Of a DNA stretch of 64,000 nt, positions 46,645-59,600 are shown in pieces. The DNA is from Humulus lupulus. Taxonomy: Eukaryota > Streptophyta > Magnoliopsida > Rosales > Cannabaceae. Every line of letters starts with the position of its first letter. Position 1 is the first letter of the stretch. Made by a program: the position numbers and the translations under genes. Below the pieces are notes generated by a model. That model saw only the letters and a program-made list of their open reading frames with translations, was not told where the DNA came from and made no database searches. The stretch lies in the NCBI RefSeq assembly GCF_963169125.1, contig NC_084795.1, positions 187,648,214 through 187,712,213 of the forward strand. Reading direction: 5' to 3'.

Positions 46645-48833
46645 TGTAACGCCCTACTTCCTTAGAGCCGTTACTAAGTGAGTTTTAAACATGCAATTAA
46701 CTCGCTAATCGAGGTTTTAAGAAAAAAGTGTATCTAAACCATAAACAAAGTCACATAATTTAAAAATATATCTATCTCTGATGAGTATAAAGTGTTTAAC
46801 ATTTGGGATCCCAAAATACTGTTTAGAAATATTTACAACTCAAAAATATAACTAAAGTCGGCTAAACGAAAAATTTTAGGTTTAATACAAACATCTCCCA
46901 AAAATACCCCTGGCCGTGGCAGACCGGCAGGCCAAACATGTACGCGTCGCTTCACGCTCTCCGTACTCATGGTTGGTCGAATTTCCCCTTGCTCTTACCT
47001 GCACCATAGAGCACCCGTGAGCCGAAGCCCAGCAAGAAAACTCACACAAGCAAATAACATATGCATAACAATCATTCAACATATAATCAAGCCAACAACA
47101 GGCTAAATACATACGACCATGCCATCCCAGGTGCTATACTGGGCCCTGGGTTCGCAGTCTACACCGTGAGGATATCCCAGGTATCCTATATGGTCTCGCC
47201 ATGAAAACTTGCACTTTGCGTGCTAAACGCTGCTCTTGACCCCCTTGCCGAATTCGACCATGCCGTTCTTGGCCTTCGCGGTTCCCGGCCCTGGCCTTTC
47301 TCGGCCTTCGCCGTTCCCGGCTCTTGCCGTTCATTCACATATATGAATACATAGCATAGCGAAACAAATACTTAAACAAGTATAAACATAATCAATGGGG
47401 CTACGCTCTGCCACATAATCATATAGGGCCATGCCTTGCAACACAAACTAGAGGGCCTCGACCTACTCTATGGGTACAGTAGTTTTCTTACCTGGGTCCC
47501 GAGCTTTCCAAGCACCGATGTCCCGAGCACAGTTCCCTAGTCCGAGCCTCACTGAAAACCTAGTCACAATGCATCAACAACATCCATCCATCAAGTTCTA
47601 ATCCATTAAATAGCTTTTGGTCATAATTCTAGTCTCTGGGACCTTGAATTCTATCAATCCGGGTGATAAAATCCAACCCAAGCCTTAACTTTTGGATTCC
47701 CGAGCCTAAAACCTCCTTGAAGCCCAAAAATGCACTAAGTGCCACGGTCCCATGAACCCATGCCGCGGCCCGCCTCAACCAGAAACCCCAGACCCCAAAA
47801 CAGGTCAGGCGCGTCGTGGCCCAAGCTAGGATGTGCCGCGGCCTGCCCTTCATCCAGGCCTTCAACTTGTTCTAGAGGGCCGCGGCTCGGCAAGAACAAT
47901 GCTGCAGCCCGACCCTTCGAACCAAAAAAAATCCTCTATTTTCTCCACCAAAAACCAAGCCAATTTACCCCAAAATCAACCCAACAATCCAAATCGTTCA
48001 TCACAGAAGTTCTACTACAGTCTTAGCAACAAACCTAACAAGAATGAACCCCAAACCTCATATAAAACTCAAGAATGATTTCTCACTTAGCTCACAATCA
48101 TAACTCTGAAATATTAGCATAAATTCAACATAATTCAACAAGTTTAAAAGCTTACCTTGAGCTTAATTGAGTATCTGAATTAATTCCCTAGGTTCCAAGC
48201 TTCTAGCCTCCAAAATCCCACCTTTAAATCCTTAGTCCCTGGTTAGATTTCACCAAAATTCACCAAGCTTCTAAGAGAGAAGAGGGAACCGAGAGATAGA
48301 GAGAGAAAGGGTCGGTTCCTTAGTTTCTGAGTGTTTCCTCAATTTGTTTTATTTAACTTAAGTCTCCAAGGTTATCTCAAAGGCTTGGGATACCCAAAAA
48401 CGTCCCTGAGGGAAAAATGGTAAATTTCCCCAATATTCCCTCCTAAATGTTCTAACTTCGAATATATCTCCAAATATTTATTTTCATAACCCGATAACCC
48501 AATAAAACATCTAATGCCCGAAATACCCCTCGACTCGCCCCGAGTCGGGTATTCGACCCCGTTGTGACTTTCTAGCTAACTGCTCCCTAAGACTGTCTCG
48601 GATCGTGAAACACAAATATATCACAATAATTACATGTATGCCCTCAACGGGCTAAAATTAAAAACATTCCCATAACGAGCAAACGGGGCCCACATGCATA
48701 ATTAATTCACCTAAACATGCATTTCTAATCACATACTCATCAAAATTCACATATTATAATAATAAGCCACTTATTGCCCTCCAAGCACTCTAATCAAGGC
48801 CCTAAGCCTTATTAGCAAATTTGGGACACTACA
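46645..48833 (-). repeat. T-family LTR (3' LTR of the T element)
   Basis: 2189 bp from TGTAACGCCCTACTTCC to ...TTGGGACACTACA. It lies 35 bp beyond the integrase stop (48869), with a purine-rich tract between on the minus strand, so it is the 3' LTR of the minus-strand T element. It contains a GC-rich palindrome cluster (47735-47890). Confidence 0.92.
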
Positions 48834-48868
48834 ACTATCCTCTTCTTACAAAGATTTCTTCCTCGAAA

Positions 48869-49930
48869 TTACCTGAACAACTTAGGATACCGCTCCCACG
48901 TATCTGATTCAAGTTCCCATGTCACCTCCTCAATCTTGCTATTTCTCCACAGCACCTTCACTAAGGCGATGGTCTTGCTCTGCAAGACTTTATCCTTTCG
49001 ATCGAGAATTTGAACTGGCTTCTCCTCATAAGATAAATCCTGGTCCAGCTCCAAATTCTCATAACTCAGTACATGCGTCGAATCTGATACATACTTCTGA
49101 AGCATGGGCACATGAAAAACATCATGAACCCCTGATAAAGCTGGAGGCATCGCCAATCTGTACGCTACCTCTCCAACCCGTTCCAAAATCTCAAAGGGGC
49201 CAACAAACCTAGGGCTCAGCTTGCCAAAAACACCAAACCGTTTTACTCCCCTCAAATTTGAAACCCGAAGAAACACATGGTCACTGACCTGAAACTCTAC
49301 GCTTCTGCGTTTCAAGCCCGAGTAATTCTTTTGGTGACTTTGGGAGGCGAGCATTCGAGCTCTATTCTTTTCAATCGCCTCGTTGGTCCTCTGAACCATC
49401 TCAGGAGCCAAATATCTCCTCTCACCTGTCTCATCCCAATGGATAGGTGAGCTACACTTCCTCCCATATAGCATCTCATACGGAGCCACTCTGATAGTCG
49501 CCTGATAACTATTATTGTACGAGAACTCAATCAAAGGGAGATACTTACTCCATGATCCCCCAAAATCTAGCACACAGGATCGTAGCATGTCTTCCAGTAT
49601 TTGAATCATCCTCTCAGACTGTCCATCTGTCTGAGGATGATAAGAGGTACTAAACCGCAACTGCGTGCCCATAGCCTTCTGCAGACTATCCCAAAACTTG
49701 GAGGTGAAGGTGGGGTCCCTGTTGGATACTATCGACCTCAGAGCCCCATGAAGTCGAACAATCTCCTTCACAATCAACTCAGCATACCGCTCCACAGTAT
49801 AATTTGTCATGATGGGTAAAAAGTGGGCGGACTTGGTATACCTATCCACAATCACCCACACCGAGTCATGCTGTTCCATGATGTTCGGCAAACCAACCAC
49901 AAAGTCCATGGTGATATCTTCCCACTTCCA
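48869..49930 (-). pseudogene. T element integrase with chromodomain-like tail
   Basis: The core begins after a stop where PLGIP is followed by TAG (49928-49930) and then WKWEDITMDFVVGLP. The first catalytic Asp (MDFVVGLP) is present, and so is the Glu (HPQTDGQSERM). The second Asp is Asn (VSNRDPTFTSKFW), so the DDE triad is broken. Downstream come the GPFEILERVGEVAYRLAMPP and HDVFHVPMLQKY blocks and a C-terminal ALVKVLWRNSKIEEVTWELE stretch of the chromodomain type found in Tekay/Del gypsy elements. It ends ERYPKLFR and a stop at 48869. Integrase would insert cDNA, and the tail would bind chromatin. Confidence 0.92.
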
Positions 49931-50359
49931 CTATGGAATCCCTAGAGGCTGCAGTAACCCCGCTAGCCTCTGATGTTTAGCCTTTACTTGCTGACAAGTT
50001 AAGCACTTGGTCACATAATCCACCACATCCTTCTTCATGCCTGACCACCAATACAAAGCTCTCAAATCTTGGTACATCTTTGTCGTACCCAGATGTAAGG
50101 AGTAGGGAGTAATATGCGATTCATCCAAGATCTCTTGTCGGATATCAGAATCCATCGGAACACAAATTCGACCCTTGTACTTCAGTAACCCCATCTCCGA
50201 GATAGAAAAGTCCTTAGCTGCTCTGACTAAGACATTCTCTCTGTGCCCTCTCAACAGGGAATCCTTCCCCTGCGCCTCCTTGATCCTCTCAAGGAGTGTA
50301 GAATGAAAAGTGATGTTGGCTAACCGACCAACCACCAACTCTATAATCGCTCTAGTCAT
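49931..50359 (-). pseudogene. T element integrase zinc-binding (H2C2) region
   Basis: LRGHRENVLVRAAKDFSISE is followed by HITPYSLHLGTTKMYQDLRA, LYWWSGMKKDVVDYVTKC and LTCQQVKAKHQ, the N-terminal zinc-binding part of gypsy integrase (H..H..CLTC). It continues into the core after the TAG at 49928. A further break separates it from RNase H at 50360-50389. Confidence 0.88.
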
Positions 50360-50389
50360 CTCTTCAGCTAGCTTATCAGATATTTGTCT

Positions 50390-51690
50390 CTAACTGAACA
50401 ACTGCCCTGGGCCCTTCCGACTCAATGCATAAGCCACTACATTAGCCTTCCGAGGATGGTATAGGATATCACAATCATAATCCTTTACCAACTCTAGCCA
50501 CCATCTCTGGTGCATATTTAGGTCCTTCTGAGTAAAGAAGTACTTCAAACTCTTATGGTTAGTGTATATCTCACACTTCTCACCATACAGATAATGTCTC
50601 CAAATCATAAGTGCAAATACCACCGCTGCCAACTCCAGATCATGTGTGGGATATCTTTGCTCATACTCCTTTAACTGTCTCGATGCATAGGCTATCACCT
50701 TTCCAGCTTGCATCAACACACACCCTAAACCCTGTCTGGAAGCATCACAGTAAACCACAAACTTCTCATTGTCCATCGGCAGACTCAACACTGGTGCGGT
50801 GATCAGACATCGCTTTAGTTCCTTGAAACTGTTCTCACACCTGTCTGTCCATACATACATAGTCTTCTTCCTTGTCAATTTTGTCAACGGCGTAACTATC
50901 CTGGAGAACCCCTCAACAAACCGTCGATAATATCCTGCCAATCCCAGAAATCTCCTAACTTTAAAAACACTGCTCGGTCTAGGACAATCTCTCACTACCT
51001 CAATCTTACTTGGGTCAACCAGAATCCCTTCCTTGCTGACAATATGGCCTAGAAATGTGACTTGCGGTAGCCAAAACTCACACTTGCTGAACTTAGCATA
51101 TAACCTATGCTCCCTCAACCGCTGCAATACCAAACGTAGATGCTGCTCATGCTCTGTCTCTAGCTGAGAGTACACCAGAATGTCATCGATAAACACAATC
51201 ACAAACTTGTCTAAATAGTCCTTGAAAACCATATTCATCATGTTCATAAAAGCTACTGGGGCATTGGTTAATCCAAAGGACATAACCAGGAATTCATAGT
51301 GTCCATATCTCGAGTGGAAAGCGGTCTTTGGTATGTCCTCTTCTTTAATCCTTAACTGATGGTAACCTGACTAGAGATCAATCCTGGAAAACATTGTCTT
51401 TCCCTGTAGCTGGTCAAAAAAATTGTCGATCCTAGGCAGTGGGTATTTATTCTTAATGGTCAACTTGTTCAGCTCCCTGTAGTCAATACATATCCTAAGA
51501 GATCCATCTTCTTCTTGACGAACAACAGTGGAGCACCCCATGGCGAGAAACTCGGTCTGATGAACCTCAAATCCAATAATTCCTGCAACTGAATCTTCAA
51601 CACCTTCAATCTGCCAGAGCCATTCTATAAGGTGTCCTAGATTCTAGCTCCGTCCCTGGTGCCAACTCTATAACAACCCTCAATCTCCTG
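50390..51690 (-). pseudogene. T element reverse transcriptase-RNase H
   Basis: Minus strand. A broken N-terminal RT part (about 51290-51690; [20 protein letters not shown] near 51320-51370 after a stop) leads into [17 protein letters not shown], then [12 protein letters not shown] with the catalytic Asp pair intact, and KFSKCEFWL. RNase H shows [16 protein letters not shown] and [12 protein letters not shown], but the third catalytic Asp is Asn in [22 protein letters not shown] also departs from the usual ADALSR. RT and RNase H would copy the element RNA into DNA; this copy is damaged in both halves. Confidence 0.92.
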
Positions 51691-52215
51691 CTATGGCGAT
51701 AACCTTGGCAGATCTGCTAGAAATAAATGTGAAAACTCACATACCAATCTGGTCTCACCCGGTCCAACCAACACAACTCTAGAATTATCCACAACGTTCG
51801 CTAGGAATCCTATGCAACCTTCCTGCATCAGGTCTCTAGCCTTCATTGCTGAAATCATAGGTACCCGCGGTCCACTAACTGTCCCCACAAACACAAAGGG
51901 TACCTCCCCTTCTGGTTCAAAAGTCACCATCCTACACTTGTAGTCAATCGTTGCCCCATACTTCGATAACCAATCCATCCCTAGAATCATATCAAAGTCA
52001 TCCATCACTAGCTCAACCAGATTAATAGACAACTCCCTACCATCTATCTCTACTGGCAATGCTCCAATCCATCTCCTAAAGACTACCAGTTCCTTAGTCG
52101 GCAACCAAGTCTACACACCTAGCATACAAAGCACTAGGTCTACACAGCTGTTCTATCACTCTAGCAGACACAAATGAATGAGTAGCTCTCGAGTCTATCA
52201 ATGCAGTAGAAGAAA
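51691..52215 (-). pseudogene. T element protease and linker
   Basis: The retropepsin active site reads ALIDSRATHSF near 52185-52215; the Gly of the usual DSG is Arg (AGA), which should abolish activity. The second half is in another frame: LPVEIDGRELSINLVELVMD, DFDMILGMDWLSKYGATIDY. A stop and frame change lie near 52094-52104. Confidence 0.85.
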
Positions 52216-53363
52216 ATCCAGCACTAGAAATCTGACCTTTCACAACCGAGGGGCTAGCCTCCGCCTCAGTCTGAGTCAAGGTAAACACTCTGGCAAGAGT
52301 GAGACTGTCGCCCTGCTTCAGCTCCTCTTTCCTGGCTTGTGGGCAGTCCTTCTTCAAATGATTGGCACTCCCACAGATAAAGCAGGCCCTAATCTTGCAC
52401 TCACCCTGATGTCTTCGTCTGCACCGTGGACACAATGGAAAACTCCAATTGTCACCTCCGCCTTGACGACCGCAAAAATCACCTTGTGCCCTCCTATCCG
52501 TACCAGGAGGAACAAAAGAATCTGGGGCCTTTCTCTTCTGCTCATTAGAGCCACTACCCCGACTGGATCCAATAAAAGGAGGCACCATCCTCCTGGCATC
52601 GCGCCTAACTATGCTCTCTCTCCATATTTGATCCGACCTGGGCATAAGTAGTAGTCTCTGGATCCAAAGTAATCTTCACATCATGGGCGATCATAAAATT
52701 CAATCCCCATACAAATCTATCCCTTCTTGCCGCATCATTCGGTACCAAATCCAGTGCAAAATTCGCTAATCAATCAAATCTCAAGGCGTACTCAGTAACG
52801 GTCAACCGGTTCTGAGTCAGGTTGATGAACTTGTCAACCTTCATAGCTCGGACTACAACACTGTAGTATTTCTCGTTAAATATGTTTCGGAACTCCTCCC
52901 AAGTCATAACTACCAAATTCCTCCTCTATGTCACTACATCCCATCAGATGAAGGCATCTTCTCTGAACATTTAGCTGGCACAAGCTACCCTCTCGTTCCC
53001 TTCCACCCTCATAAAATCTAGGATGGAGGAAACCATATTCATCCACTGCTCTACCCGTAGTGGATCTGATCCACCCTCGAAGGTGGGAGGGTGCTATTTC
53101 CTGAACCTCTCATACAAAGGTTCCATCCTGTTCTCCATAACAAGCTGAACCGGCCCTGGCGCCACAAGTTGCTGAATCAACAACCCAGTAGCCCGAGGAG
53201 GGGTCTGCTACCTCAACTACCGAAGTTCTTCCTCAGTTCGTTGCAGTCTCGCTTCCATTTTGGCAAACATTTGTTGCCAATTCTGTGGGACAGGTGGAGG
53301 GTCCTGACCCTGGTTGTCATCCTCAGCCCTACTACCGCAGAGTCTCGATGATTTTCGAGGCAT
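52216..53363 (-). pseudogene. T element gag
   Basis: Gag starts at 53363 (MPRKSSRLCGSRAEDDNQGQ, then PPPVPQNWQQMFAKMEARLQ), 324 bp inside the primer site. The middle is broken by several stops and frame changes (52646-53216). The C-terminal part is open and holds one zinc knuckle, CFICGSANHLKKDC (CX2CX4HX4C), preceded by CPRCRRRHQGEC. The order and spacing fit a Tekay-type element. Confidence 0.85.
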
Positions 53364-53686
53364 CTCAACAATATGCCTGCAACCATCGACGCTGCTCATC
53401 AGGCATGATAACAACATCCAAAAACACCTCCCAATCACATTAACCAACCATAACAGCAATCCACATAGCATACAAATAGCCTATAACACTCAACAGGCCA
53501 TGCCCTGGCATAATGCATATGTTAAATCATTCATCATGTTCCATATAAAATAAGCAGGCAAACAGGGCATCTTAACACATATTCAAGTATATAAGTCAAT
53601 CATTACCAACCAACCCTAAGTCGAGCTTGTCACTGACAGCGAACGTACATGTTCTATCAATCTCCAGGAACCATAAACCTTGGCTC

Positions 53687-53698
53687 GCTCTGATACCA
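53687..53698 (-). other. T element primer-binding site, initiator Met tRNA
   Basis: TGGTATCAGAGC on the minus strand, followed by a leader that matches the leader of the X element (26270-26335). Instead of a T-family 5' LTR, the sequence next to it (53701 onward) is a Cassandra-like LTR end. Confidence 0.9.
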
Positions 53699-53700
53699 TT

Positions 53701-53925
53701 AGTAATGCCCAATGCCACTATGGTTGCTCCCTGGAATGACGACTGACCCTACAAACCAGTACGAGTCTTTCCAGCGTGCTTTGTCCTCACTCACACGCTT
53801 CCTGGGAAAACTTCCTAGGAGGTCACCCATCTTGAGATTACTCTAGGTTAAGCACGCTTAACTTTGGACTTCTCAAGTGATGGGCTACCGAAAAGAAGAT
53901 GCATCTTGTTGATATAGGTAGTAGT
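53701..53925 (-). mobile_element. Inverted, 5'-truncated Cassandra-like LTR with 5S-derived core
   Basis: The minus strand matches the last ~225 bp of the LTR at 60759-61080. It includes the 5S-like box A (AAGTTAAGCGTGCT, 53851-53864) and box C (GATGGGTGACCTCCTAGGAA, 53812-53831) and ends ...TGGGCATTACT, two bases before AATGGTATCAGAGC. The first ~90 bp are replaced by an inverted T LTR end, joined through ACTA, a short sequence both sides share. Confidence 0.82.
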
Positions 53926-54341
53926 TGTAGCGTCCCAAATTTGCTAATAAGGCTTAGGGCCTTGATTAGCGTGCCTGGAGGGCAATAAGTGGCTTATTAT
54001 TATAATATGTGAATTTTGATGAGTATGTGATTAGAAATGCATGTTTAGGTGAATTAAATATGCATGTGGGCCCCGTTTGGTCGTTAGGGGCATGTTTGTA
54101 ATTTTAGCCTGTTGAGGGCATACATGTAATTATTGTGATATATTGTGATATATCTGTATTGCATGATCCGAGACAGTCTTAGGGAGCAGTTAGCTAGAAA
54201 GTCACAACGGGGTCGAATACCAGACTCGGGGCGAGTCGAGGGGTATTTCGGGCATTGGACTTTTTATTGGGTTATCAAAATAAATATTTGGAGATATATT
54301 CGAAGTTAGAACATTTAGGAGGGAATATTGGGGAAATTTAC
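53926..54341 (+). mobile_element. Inverted T-family LTR 3' fragment
   Basis: The reverse complement of this 416-bp piece matches 48418-48833 with no major gap, from GTAAATTTCCCCAATATTCC to ...GGGACGCTACA. It is opposite in direction to the T LTR at 46645. The X LTR at 54342 cuts it at the same base at which the outer T LTR is cut at 1168. Confidence 0.88.
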
Positions 54342-56646
54342 TGTAACGCCCTGGATAGCCAAGACCGTTACACTGTGTGTTTATAAGGTGCCAGACTTGC
54401 TAATCAAGTTATTAAAGTAAAATCGTGTTACTGAAACAGTAGAGGAACTAGGGTTAAAAGTGTTTTGGTCTCAAAAGTTATATTTTCATTACTAAGCATT
54501 GTTTATTTACATGGGATCCCAAAAATGACAGTTTAAAAGCCATTTACAAAAGTTACAAAGTTTAAATACACTGACTGGCCATACTAAGGCAAAAACGAGC
54601 AGTTACGTAGTCCCTGTCCTGGTCCACTCCTCGATCGTGGTGATCGAATAGCTAGCTATGTACATTTCACCTTGGAGCTCTCCACCTCGGGCTTGGTCCA
54701 GCCTGCCCTTGCCTTAACCTGCACCACGTAGCACCCGTGCGCCAAGGCCCAGCAAGAAAGCATGATAACATAATAAGGTCAGCGACACCTAACAAGTATC
54801 TCACAATGCTCAACCAAGAATTCAACATTTCATACATTTATCCAATCAGTAATAACAGTTGTCGTCCAGACAGTCAATCAACTATGTTCATAGCACAACA
54901 TTCACATTCATAACCAATAGATTGTCATACCCATCAAATAACATTCAGGGTTGGCGCCCTTAGTCGCACCCTCTATTTGGCACACTGTCTTCGGCTCAAT
55001 AGAGCCGCCCCAGTGTAATACTCACTGACTCTGGCCAGCTTAACCAAGCTCAGTGATAAACAAGCTGCCTCAGCTCCCAGTGGCTGAGCCGCGCCCCAGT
55101 GCGCAAATAATGATTCCGACACCCTTAGGTCGGTAATCGCATGTCCCATGGCGTAATAACACCATCTCACGACATGATATACAAATGTTGAGAACACTTA
55201 GTCCCATCATGACCACATGGTTAATCACATTTACATAACAATACATACCAACATAGGGAACACTTAGTCCCAACCTAACCACATACTCAGGTGCAGCTTT
55301 CTTACCTTTCAATTCACTGGTTTCCGATGCCACAAAGCCGCGAGCACGGTCCTCTACCTCGAGCCTCTCCAAAGTCGAAATCACAACACAAATACAATAT
55401 TCTTTGTCATTAACCAATCCAAGACTACCTTCCCGGTATCTAACCCACACTCTCGAAACCCCCAAAACCTTAGAACAACACCCCGGAGACATCCCCCGAA
55501 CCCCCGGAGCAAAGGCCAAAAATTACAAAATGTAACACCCTGAAATTTGCCTTGTGCCGCGGCACCCAACACCAGAGACCCCTAGGCCGCGGCAAGCAAA
55601 AGCTGTGCCGCGGCACACCCTCGCAGACCCAGATTTCTGGGTTTTCCTTCGCATTTTCCCGAGCTCCAACCTCTCCAAATCACCCCAAACTCTATCCTAC
55701 GCCCCAAAACCAACTCTAAACCCCTAACAAACCTCACAACAACTCAAAGACATCATGCCCAAGCTTACTCACACCTTCAATCCTAAAATTCACTCTTGAA
55801 TTTCCCACTTGACAACTCAAACCAGAAAAATTATGAACAGCTTGAACTCAAGCACAACCCACACTTCAAACTCCCTATACCTTAACAAAACAAACCTAAT
55901 AAACATACAGAGACCTTACCTTAAGTGATAGGTTCAACCTTCAGCTCTTGACCTCCTTCTCCCTTGGTTCTCAATTCTGAAATTACATAAAACCAGCCAC
56001 CAACTTGCCTCAATTCACCTTCCTTAACTAAAATTCAGACTTAAAACTTGGATATAGCATAACCAAAATCTTACCTCTGAGTTTTCTTGGCCTAAGCTTG
56101 GTTGATAACCTCAGTCACCCCCTTGATTTTCCTTCCAAGAGCTAGAGTTCAGCTTCTCTTTTCCTTCTTTCTTTTGTTCTACTTCTAGGTCTTCAATATT
56201 CAGCATAAACTAACTCCCAAAGTGTTATACGTAAATGTTATTCCTTCAGCTCAAACTCATCTACTAACTGCCAAAATACCATTTTAACCCTCCATTAATA
56301 TCACTTACTAACTAGACCTCAAGGGCTTATTTGTCTTTTCACCAACTTTGCAATTCTACCACTTTCCCCATAAAACCTGTTACTCTCTATGGTTACTAAC
56401 GGTTACACGGGTTACCAAATCACCAGTTACCATTATCTAGCTTTCTAGGACCGTCCTGGCACGTGCATCACACTAGTATCACAGCACCCACGTGGTACGA
56501 TTCACACATCATAATTATCACATAATATAATTCACATAGTCATATAACATGCTTAAAATCATAATCATCACACATAATTCTCATCATGCCCTCCTGGCAC
56601 ACTAATCAAGGCCCTTAAGCCTTATTAGTGAATTTGGGTCGTTACA
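54342..56646 (-). repeat. X-family LTR, second copy
   Basis: 2305 bp, TGTAACGCCCTGGATAGCC...TTGGGTCGTTACA. It is colinear with the X LTRs at 19521 and 26351 but clearly diverged, and it carries TGCCGCGGCA palindromes (55555-55612) where those have GCGCTAC ones. The next bases (ACTATCCCCTCCTAATGAG) are the X polypurine region, so it is the 3' LTR of a minus-oriented X element. Confidence 0.9.
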
Positions 56647-59600
56647 ACTATCCCCTCCTAATGAGAATTTCGTCCTCGAAATTTACCTGAGCAATTCAGG
56701 ACACAAATTCCACACGACTGATTCCAGCTATCCCGGTCACTCCTTGACCCCAGCTTTTCTAGTGTGTTACCTTAACTCAAGGTACAATCTTATTCCTTAA
56801 AACCTCAGTCTTTCAATCTCATACTTAAACCGGTCACCCCACATGGAATATCTTCATCTTAATCTGTAGATCCTTATCGGTCAACACATGAGTTTCTCCA
56901 ATCCATATCCCTAACATGGAATACAAAATCCACTGCATATAGCTAACGGTGCCCAAAGATGTAGTCAACTTAAAAACAACCTCACTGATCCCCTACCGGA
57001 TCCAAACAGCCTTGATACCCTGGGGTCCATCTAGCTCTTCACCTCTCTATCTCTGGCGACATCCCACGAAAGCTACCATCTTCTACCCGAAACTCCATAC
57101 CCCTGTTTCCCAACTCAATAAAGCTTTTCCATCTACTTTGAAAAGTGAGTTTCATGCTCTAATCTTTTAATAATCTCAATGATCCCCTGAACTACCTCCA
57201 GATCCAAATACAACCTATCACTTATCTCATTCCAACGGAGGGATGATATACAATCCTTCTTATATTCCATTTTATCAAGTGTTCTTCCCAATAACCAAAT
57301 AACTCCCTTTCTCTCTGATTTACCATCAGTCTGAAAATAATAAAACTCGTCAGATTCTGCTTATCTGTTCATTGCCTTTCTTAATCCTCCCAAGACCTGA
57401 GAGTAAGATAAAGTCCTTGTTCAATGAAATTAACTCTGAATTCCATGGAGGCCTACCACCCATCTCGCTTAAAGTTCTGAGTACTGGTCAGCTGTATAAA
57501 TTATTCTTACTGATAAAAGCAAGTTCTCCCCAGATGCTGCTCCATGATGACCCCACCATCTTGGCAACCTCTCTGCGATACCTATCACCATATTTCCTTA
57601 TTCCCATTATAACATACTCAAAGGTTGCGATGCCTATCACAAACTGCTATCGGGATAAGAATTTTGTTCCTCATTCATTATATTCCTCTCCATCTAGGCC
57701 TCTAATACAAAACCTTCAAGTTATTGTACCTTTTTCCTAATATCTGGATGAAAGGACCAAGAGAGTGGTACAAGGTTCATCCAGAATTTCCATGTAATTT
57801 CGGTGTCCACCAGAGTCCAAATTTGATCCTTATATCACTATAAACTTACACATAACACTGTAGAATCCTTTGCTAATTCAATTAAGACTTGCCTTTAATT
57901 TCTTTCATTTGGGTTTTCCTTAACTGTCATTCTTGTTCCTGTATACGATAATAATTCCAGGTATCCACTGGCTATTAAGCCTACTAGATACTCCACTCTA
58001 GTTCTAGTCGGATCCTCTAACCAACACCATGCATAGATCATCACTTCCTCCTGTCTTGAGGTATCATAGCAACACAACAATTGATTCTAATCTGTAAGAA
58101 GACGTGAATCTCACCCAACTACCGGTACCATCATGCTTGCCTAGGGAAACTCTTACTTCCAAGGCATTCTTCAACCTTAACAAAGTTCCAACCAGAATAC
58201 ATCACTGTGCCGTCGACCAAGACAATTACAAGTCCAATCCAGATAATCTTTGAATACTCTTTTCACCTATTTCACAAAAAAAAAAAGTTTGGCACTGACC
58301 AAACCCTCAACACATAACCTAGCATCCTCAGTGCCCTTATCCAACATAATAGCAACCTCCTACCTATCCTCTTCCCTGTTCTCCAACTGGTAATAACCAG
58401 GTCGAAGATCCCTAACTGCACCTGATCTCTAGCTGGTAATAACCAGATCAAAGATCCTTAACTATTTCTGATCTCCAGCTGGTAATAACTAGATCAAAGA
58501 TCCTAACTATTCTTGATCTCTAGCTGGTAATAACCAGATCAAAGATCCTTCCTGATGTATGTCATCCTACTCAACAATTAAGACCTTAACTCTCATCGTT
58601 TTGTTAAAACCATTCAATACAACATTTTAGATCTAATTCCATCCCTGACACCAGTCTTATCCCCAATCCATCTCTTTACGTAGACGAACTCCCTGACAAA
58701 TTCCTTGGAAACTTATCTGGAAACCCACAAACCAACCCAGTCTGTCTTGTCCCACTGATACAACTCAAGTAGTGTCCATCACATCAACTAAGGCTCTAAT
58801 CATTTCCCTTGCAGTAGACCTCACACTCCAAGTATAAACGCCAGCCACTGCAAGGATTTCCCCTTTTTTAAACTCAAGAGTTACCGCTCCTTTCTTACAA
58901 CCCATCACCGTTCCCCCTGCTTGACCGACTCTTCATGTTCAAAACCCTCACGTTGTAACTGTCTTCGAGGATACTCCAAGTAGTAGCTGATACATTCATC
59001 GGTCTTAGTGTGCTTCTGATCAACTCTCTCCGTACCTAATCTCCTCCCTTCCTGTACTTAACCTTGAATACCTTTGAAGAATAAAGTTACTACCCTCTGA
59101 AACCTTATCTCTGACTCTACTGCTTCAGTCGTGATATCATCAATATAGTAGTCGTTCACATTCCACTTCTAGCTGGGGAGTAATTCAACTCGTCATTAGT
59201 GAATCCTGAATGCAAACCATCCATGTCATTTCTCTGTTCTCTGCTCGTCAGACTTACTCATGTCGTTAAAGTACAGATGACTAGAAATCCTTACTAGTAA
59301 TGCATCACACCCCTCTCGGTGCAAGTGATGATTCCTAAGATGTCTCTTTCCTTGATCCTTATCTAGTAATAACCAGATCAATGATCAACTCCTGAAGACA
59401 TCGTCCTGACTTGTAACAAGGCATTTAAACTCTTCATCCCTAGCAGGCAATATCCACGAGTCCCACGACACAATACTCTACCCAATTCACCTAAAAGTCG
59501 CATACTTTTCCAGACGACTCAATAATTCCTTAAGCCAACCTAATATCACCCCTCATAGCGTCCCTGATACCAACTCCTTCCATACCCAAGTTCCAAGCTG

